Origin: JAHCHL01 sp964546835
GTDB taxonomy: Bacteria > Armatimonadota > Fimbriimonadia > Fimbriimonadales > ATM1
Length of the DNA: 9,300 nt
Direction: 5' to 3'
NCBI GenBank assembly: GCA_964546835.1
Contig: CAZJKW010000082.1
Coordinates: forward strand, 1 to 9,300
Shown piece after piece: positions 6,583-9,300 of this stretch. The notes beneath the pieces were generated by a model, which saw only the letters and a list, made by a program, of their open reading frames with translations, had not been told where the DNA came from and searched no databases. The position numbers and the translations under genes are program-made. How positions within the stretch are numbered: position 1 is the stretch's first letter; each line of letters starts with the position of its first letter.

Positions 6583-7317
6583 ATGAAATTGAAACTGGTT
6601 CTTGCACCAATCGCACTTTTGTGCTCTTTTGCCTTCGCGCAAGAAAACTGGCCCAAGCCAAGTGCCGCTTCGCTTGCTTATGGCAAGTTTAGAACTACCC
6701 TCACCGAACCGCTTTACGGGTTGACAAAAGTAAAGTCACTCATCAAAAAAATCAAGGAAGATTCTGACGGCAATCGAAAACTGAGTGAATCAGTCTATAA
6801 CGGACTAAGTGTAAATGAGAAATTCACTTATGTTATGTTGCATGGGGAAGATTATTCCCAAAACTGTGATGTGATGCCGCCGATAGTGGACGAACACAAA
6901 AAAATATTTCCTTACTTCCCAAGCCCATTTGGAGACGAATCTATCTGGAGTGACAGACAAAGAAATTTCTTGCACGCAAACCGATCTAAAGTAGTTTCAT
7001 TGTTAAGAGAAACAATACGAGTGCGCGGCACGGCAGGTGCCAATGTAAAAGAAGTCATCGCTGAGATTAATGGCAATGAACTCATCCCGGACTTGATTTC
7101 AATCTACAACAAAACAAAGAAAGATAACGATATCCTTACTTTGTTTATGATTCAAATGGATGCATTCAATTACAAGCCTTTCACAACCACTTCCCTATAC
7201 AAATCTCTGTATGGAGAAGAAGCGGATTACCAAGCATTTGTTCCTGCAAGTACTTCTAACATCAACACCATTTTGAAGTTTGCTAAAGAGTTTTACAACA
7301 ACAGAATGAATCGGTGA
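6583..7317 (+). CDS. Secreted protein of unknown function, coupled to the FGE-family gene
   Basis: The product has 244 residues with a clear Sec leader: MKLK, a hydrophobic core, and likely cleavage after AFA at residue 19, leaving Gln20-Glu-Asn-Trp. The mature protein looks soluble and mostly helical, with no transmembrane segment. It has a single Cys, Cys95, in the stretch EDYSQNCD. Aromatic and charged stretches such as SIWSDRQRNFLHANR and LTLFMIQMDAFNYKPF look like a conserved family core, but I cannot name the family. It has no C-x-P-x-R motif, the sequence that FGE modifies in sulfatases, so it is not an obvious FGE substrate. Its TGA overlaps the GTG of the next gene, which suggests the two are made together and act together outside the cytoplasm. 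Confidence 0.85.
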   Translation: MKLKLVLAPIALLCSFAFAQENWPKPSAASLAYGKFRTTLTEPLYGLTKVKSLIKKIKEDSDGNRKLSESVYNGLSVNEKFTYVMLHGEDYSQNCDVMPPIVDEHKKIFPYFPSPFGDESIWSDRQRNFLHANRSKVVSLLRETIRVRGTAGANVKEVIAEINGNELIPDLISIYNKTKKDNDILTLFMIQMDAFNYKPFTTTSLYKSLYGEEADYQAFVPASTSNINTILKFAKEFYNNRMNR

Positions 7318-8117
7318 TTCTTTCAATACCTATTTTGTGGGTAATGCATTCGCAGGCATTACGCTTGCCTGAATTGGTCTCGATTCCTGAAAATCAGTAT
7401 GTTCTTGGTGAAAAACACAGTATTCTGAATCCGCTTCGCAAAATTCGTGTTAATGCTTATATGATTTCCAAAACGGAGATTACAAACTTTCAGTTTGAAC
7501 AATTTGTAAAGGCAACCGGATATGTTACCGATGCCGAAAAATTTCAAAATGCAATGGTCTTTGAAGCCGGGTTGCCCGAATTTCGTTGGATAAATGACCC
7601 CTCGGCGTATTGGCGCTTTCCCAATGGAAAAACTCGAGGTGGCATTGAACAAAAGCCGAATCACCCGGTAACAACCATCAGTTTCCAAGATGCACTTGAG
7701 TTTTGCAAATGGGCCGATGTTCGTTTGCCGAACCTTGACGAGTGGGAGGTCGCTTGCCGGGCTGGCTCAACAGGGCGTTGGTTCTTTGGTGAAGATCGCT
7801 CACAAATCATCAAATACGCAAACATTTGGCATGGTCGAAATCACTTAAAACCGGATTTGACCGACGGATTTCAATACACGTCGCCCGTTGGATATTTTTT
7901 GCCAAACAAGTTTGGGCTTTACGACATGTATGGAAACGTTTTTGAGTTTTGTTCTGGAAAACTCATTAATGACGAAAATCCACGGAGGATGCATTCTCGC
8001 GGTGGTTCATGGTGGTGCAGCAAAAACTCCTGCAGTTTCTTCAATTCAGTTGATATCGGTTCCGTAGATATCAGAGCATCGTTTAGCAATCAAGGGTTTC
8101 GAATCGCAAAAAACTAA
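7314..8117 (+). CDS. Formylglycine-generating enzyme (SUMF1/FGE-sulfatase) family protein
   Basis: A 267-residue protein with the FGE fold along its whole length. Family stretches appear in the expected order: KTEITNFQFEQFVKATGY, VTDAEKF, PVTTISFQDALEFCKWA, RLPNLDEWEVACRAG, then GLYDMYGNVFEF and SRGGSWWCSKNSC, ending in GFRIAKN. Cys235 and Cys240 keep the C-x4-C spacing of the copper-binding active-site pair of aerobic FGE, which oxidises a Cys in sulfatases to formylglycine. The usual Tyr-Arg after the second Cys is replaced by Phe-Phe-Asn. Catalysis is therefore plausible, but a non-enzymatic family member is also possible. The GTG start overlaps the upstream stop as GTGA. The N-terminus (ILSIPILWVMHSQA) may be a weak export signal; an ATG at 7344 is an alternative start. 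The 3' end overlaps the opposing gene by 4 bases, and no sulfatase gene is in the window. Confidence 0.88.
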   Translation: MILSIPILWVMHSQALRLPELVSIPENQYVLGEKHSILNPLRKIRVNAYMISKTEITNFQFEQFVKATGYVTDAEKFQNAMVFEAGLPEFRWINDPSAYWRFPNGKTRGGIEQKPNHPVTTISFQDALEFCKWADVRLPNLDEWEVACRAGSTGRWFFGEDRSQIIKYANIWHGRNHLKPDLTDGFQYTSPVGYFLPNKFGLYDMYGNVFEFCSGKLINDENPRRMHSRGGSWWCSKNSCSFFNSVDIGSVDIRASFSNQGFRIAKN

Positions 8118-8521
8118 ACATCCTCCGGCATGAGAACTTCCCCTTTTGCTCTTGCCTTTTCTGCCATTTCTTCAAACTTCTTTTGAATTCTTTTTAAATC
8201 GGACTCATCTAATTCTTCCAAATTCATATAGTCGTTGTGTGCTTTTGAATTCGCTCGAATTAATTCATCCAGTTTTATTTGAAGTGCTCTGGTGTCGCGG
8301 TTTTGGGTGTTTTGAATGACGAACACCATGAGAAAAGTCAAAATGGTTGTACCGGTATTGATGACCAACTGCCATGTGTTACTGAATTGAAATGCCGGAC
8401 CGGTTACAGCCCATATCCCAACAATTAGTAATGCAATCGCAAATGCTTGTGGAGTTCCAACGATATCGGATACCCAACGCGCTATTTGTGCAAACCCAAA
8501 TCTTGATTCCTTTTTAGCCAT
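8114..8521 (-). CDS. Low-affinity iron permease family membrane protein
   Basis: A 135-residue inner-membrane protein. It has two hydrophobic segments, about residues 26-44 (FAIALLIVGIWAVTGPAF) and 52-70 (LVINTGTTILTFLMVFVIQ), followed by the family hallmark QNTQNRDTRALQIKLDELIR and an acidic, charged, probably coiled C-terminus. The family is named after yeast Fet4, but the short bacterial members have not been clearly shown to carry iron, so the transport role is inferred from homology. The 24-base leader between the hairpin upstream and the ATG is AT-rich, with no Shine-Dalgarno site. The promoter must overlap the porin terminator, or the gene is read by partial read-through from it. Its stop overlaps the FGE gene's stop tail to tail. 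Confidence 0.9.
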   Translation of the reverse strand: MAKKESRFGFAQIARWVSDIVGTPQAFAIALLIVGIWAVTGPAFQFSNTWQLVINTGTTILTFLMVFVIQNTQNRDTRALQIKLDELIRANSKAHNDYMNLEELDESDLKRIQKKFEEMAEKARAKGEVLMPEDV

Positions 8522-8545
8522 GATAAATATTTAAGACGATCACAC

Positions 8546-8580
8546 AAAAAAAAGTTGGTCAGTGACCTGACCAACTTTTT
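8546..8580 (-). terminator. Strong hairpin terminator of the porin gene, possibly bidirectional
   Basis: A perfect 9-bp stem, GTTGGTCAG with CTGACCAAC, encloses a TGAC loop. On the minus strand it is followed by eight T and ends the porin transcript about 21 bases after its stop codon. On the plus strand it is followed by five T, so it could also stop plus-strand transcription coming from the FGE gene through the iron-permease-family gene. Confidence 0.88.
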
Positions 8581-8584
8581 GGTT

Positions 8585-8598
8585 TTCGGTTAGCCGAA
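8585..8598 (-). other. Small hairpin between the porin stop and its terminator
   Basis: On the minus strand, TTCGG-CTAA-CCGAA forms a 5-bp stem two bases after the porin TAA and ahead of the main terminator. It has no T run of its own and may only protect the mRNA 3' end. Confidence 0.45.
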
Positions 8599-8600
8599 GT

Positions 8601-9300
8601 TTAGAACTTCTGACGATATTGAATCGTTAGCAGTCCGCCTTTGGCATCCGGACTACGTCCATCAAAGAACGGGAAGAATGCCTCGTATTCGAAACTGTCA
8701 AACTTGAAGTCAGCATCAAAGTCGCTCATTTCATACATGAAATTGAGCATTGAGTTGCCACCAAGTCGGTGTTCGGTTCCGATTCGAAGCCACGTTACAT
8801 TCGGTGCAAAGCCATCGAAATCATAACGAGCAACTTCGCCGCCAACGTACAAGTCCCAGTTAGATCGGACCTTGTAGTTAAGCCAGATTACGCCTCCGGT
8901 TAGATCCATGTCGCCATCAATTAGGCCGTCAATGTCGGTCATCGAATAGCCACGAGCGCTGATTCCCCAGTTCTTGGCTTCATACCAGAATCGAGCATCA
9001 ATTCCTTGAATGTCGGTCGGGTTTTGCCAGAAACCGTACCGGCCCCAGTCTCCGGGTGCGCCGTAGAACATTTCAACGTGCTTGTATGCAGCGCGGAATC
9101 CCCAAGTTTCTTTTGAGTATTCAAGCCATGCCCACCAAGCCGCGTTGTCTTCATCAACGATAGTTGAGGTGTTGTAGGTATAGGTCGTTTGACCGTAACC
9201 GCCACCAGCCTTCAACGCATCGGTGATTTGGAAGTTCAACCAACCACCCATGACGTTGACTCGGTTGTTACCAAAACTTCCGAATCCATCGCTGTCAAGA
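8601..9300 (-). CDS. Outer-membrane beta-barrel porin, C-terminal part (start beyond window)
   Basis: The reading frame is open from the right edge to the TAA at 8601-8603, giving 233 visible residues. An internal ATG at 9251 is not the start, because the same frame continues upstream. The visible part alternates polar and hydrophobic residues with many aromatic girdle residues, as in transmembrane beta strands (for example WAWLEYSKETWGFRAAYKHV and WLRIGTEHRL), separated by Gly/Asp-rich turns. It ends in LTIQYRQKF; a terminal Phe is the usual BAM-recognition signal of outer-membrane proteins. The style resembles the barrel tail of SLH-domain porins, but the N-terminal SLH region would lie outside the window, so this is inference. 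It is probably a general diffusion porin, consistent with its strong terminator. Confidence 0.85.
   Translation of the reverse strand, partial: LDSDGFGSFGNNRVNVMGGWLNFQITDALKAGGGYGQTTYTYNTSTIVDEDNAAWWAWLEYSKETWGFRAAYKHVEMFYGAPGDWGRYGFWQNPTDIQGIDARFWYEAKNWGISARGYSMTDIDGLIDGDMDLTGGVIWLNYKVRSNWDLYVGGEVARYDFDGFAPNVTWLRIGTEHRLGGNSMLNFMYEMSDFDADFKFDSFEYEAFFPFFDGRSPDAKGGLLTIQYRQKF

Noticed and set aside
9249..9251. ATG at 9251 as the start of the beta-barrel gene
   Set aside because: The same frame stays open to the window edge with barrel-like sequence, so this is an internal methionine.
1..9300. Mobile elements, CRISPR arrays, toxin-antitoxin or phage defence genes
   Set aside because: No transposase, integrase, regularly spaced repeats or recognisable defence domain was seen on either strand. 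The gene content is housekeeping, transport and envelope functions.

Overview
The window looks like ordinary chromosome of a free-living diderm (Gram-negative-type) bacterium of moderately low GC. The outer membrane is implied by an outer-membrane beta-barrel protein ending in Phe. Sec-type leaders and one twin-arginine leader indicate a cell envelope with a real periplasm. Both tRNA genes encode their CCA ends. The phylum cannot be fixed from sequence alone. The SLH-porin-like barrel tail, the Tat-leader ankyrin protein and the general style would fit Armatimonadota (Fimbriimonadia) or a neighbouring lineage, but that is a guess. I see no insertion sequence, integrase, CRISPR array or phage gene, and no gene-free stretch longer than 300 bases.

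Left part (1-2222, minus strand). A probable metal-handling unit reads leftward: a small secreted Cys-rich protein (about 2097-1687), then a long protein running off the left edge (1646-1). The long protein has no internal stop over 548 codons. It carries two YHS-like Cys modules, a Met-rich segment and two H-x-H-P modules. Directly upstream on the same strand are tRNA-Leu(UAG) (2222-2138) and a Tat-exported ankyrin-repeat protein (2752-2252).

Middle (2793-3713). tRNA-Gly(GCC) on the plus strand has a well-formed sigma70-like promoter and an intrinsic terminator. It converges with exodeoxyribonuclease III (xthA, minus strand), whose stop codon lies 1 base beyond the terminator's T run.

Right-centre (3754-8117, plus strand). 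Four genes are packed tightly: an M17 leucyl aminopeptidase (pepA), an NhaA Na+/H+ antiporter overlapping it by ATGA, an unrecognised secreted 244-residue protein, and a formylglycine-generating-enzyme (FGE/SUMF1) family protein overlapping that by GTGA. pepA diverges from xthA with only 40 bases between start codons. The last two genes look translationally coupled and are the least explained part of the window.

Right end (8114-9300, minus strand). A low-affinity-iron-permease-family membrane protein overlaps the end of the FGE gene tail to tail. Upstream of it is the C-terminal part of an outer-membrane porin that enters from the right edge and ends in a strong hairpin terminator with A and T runs on both sides.
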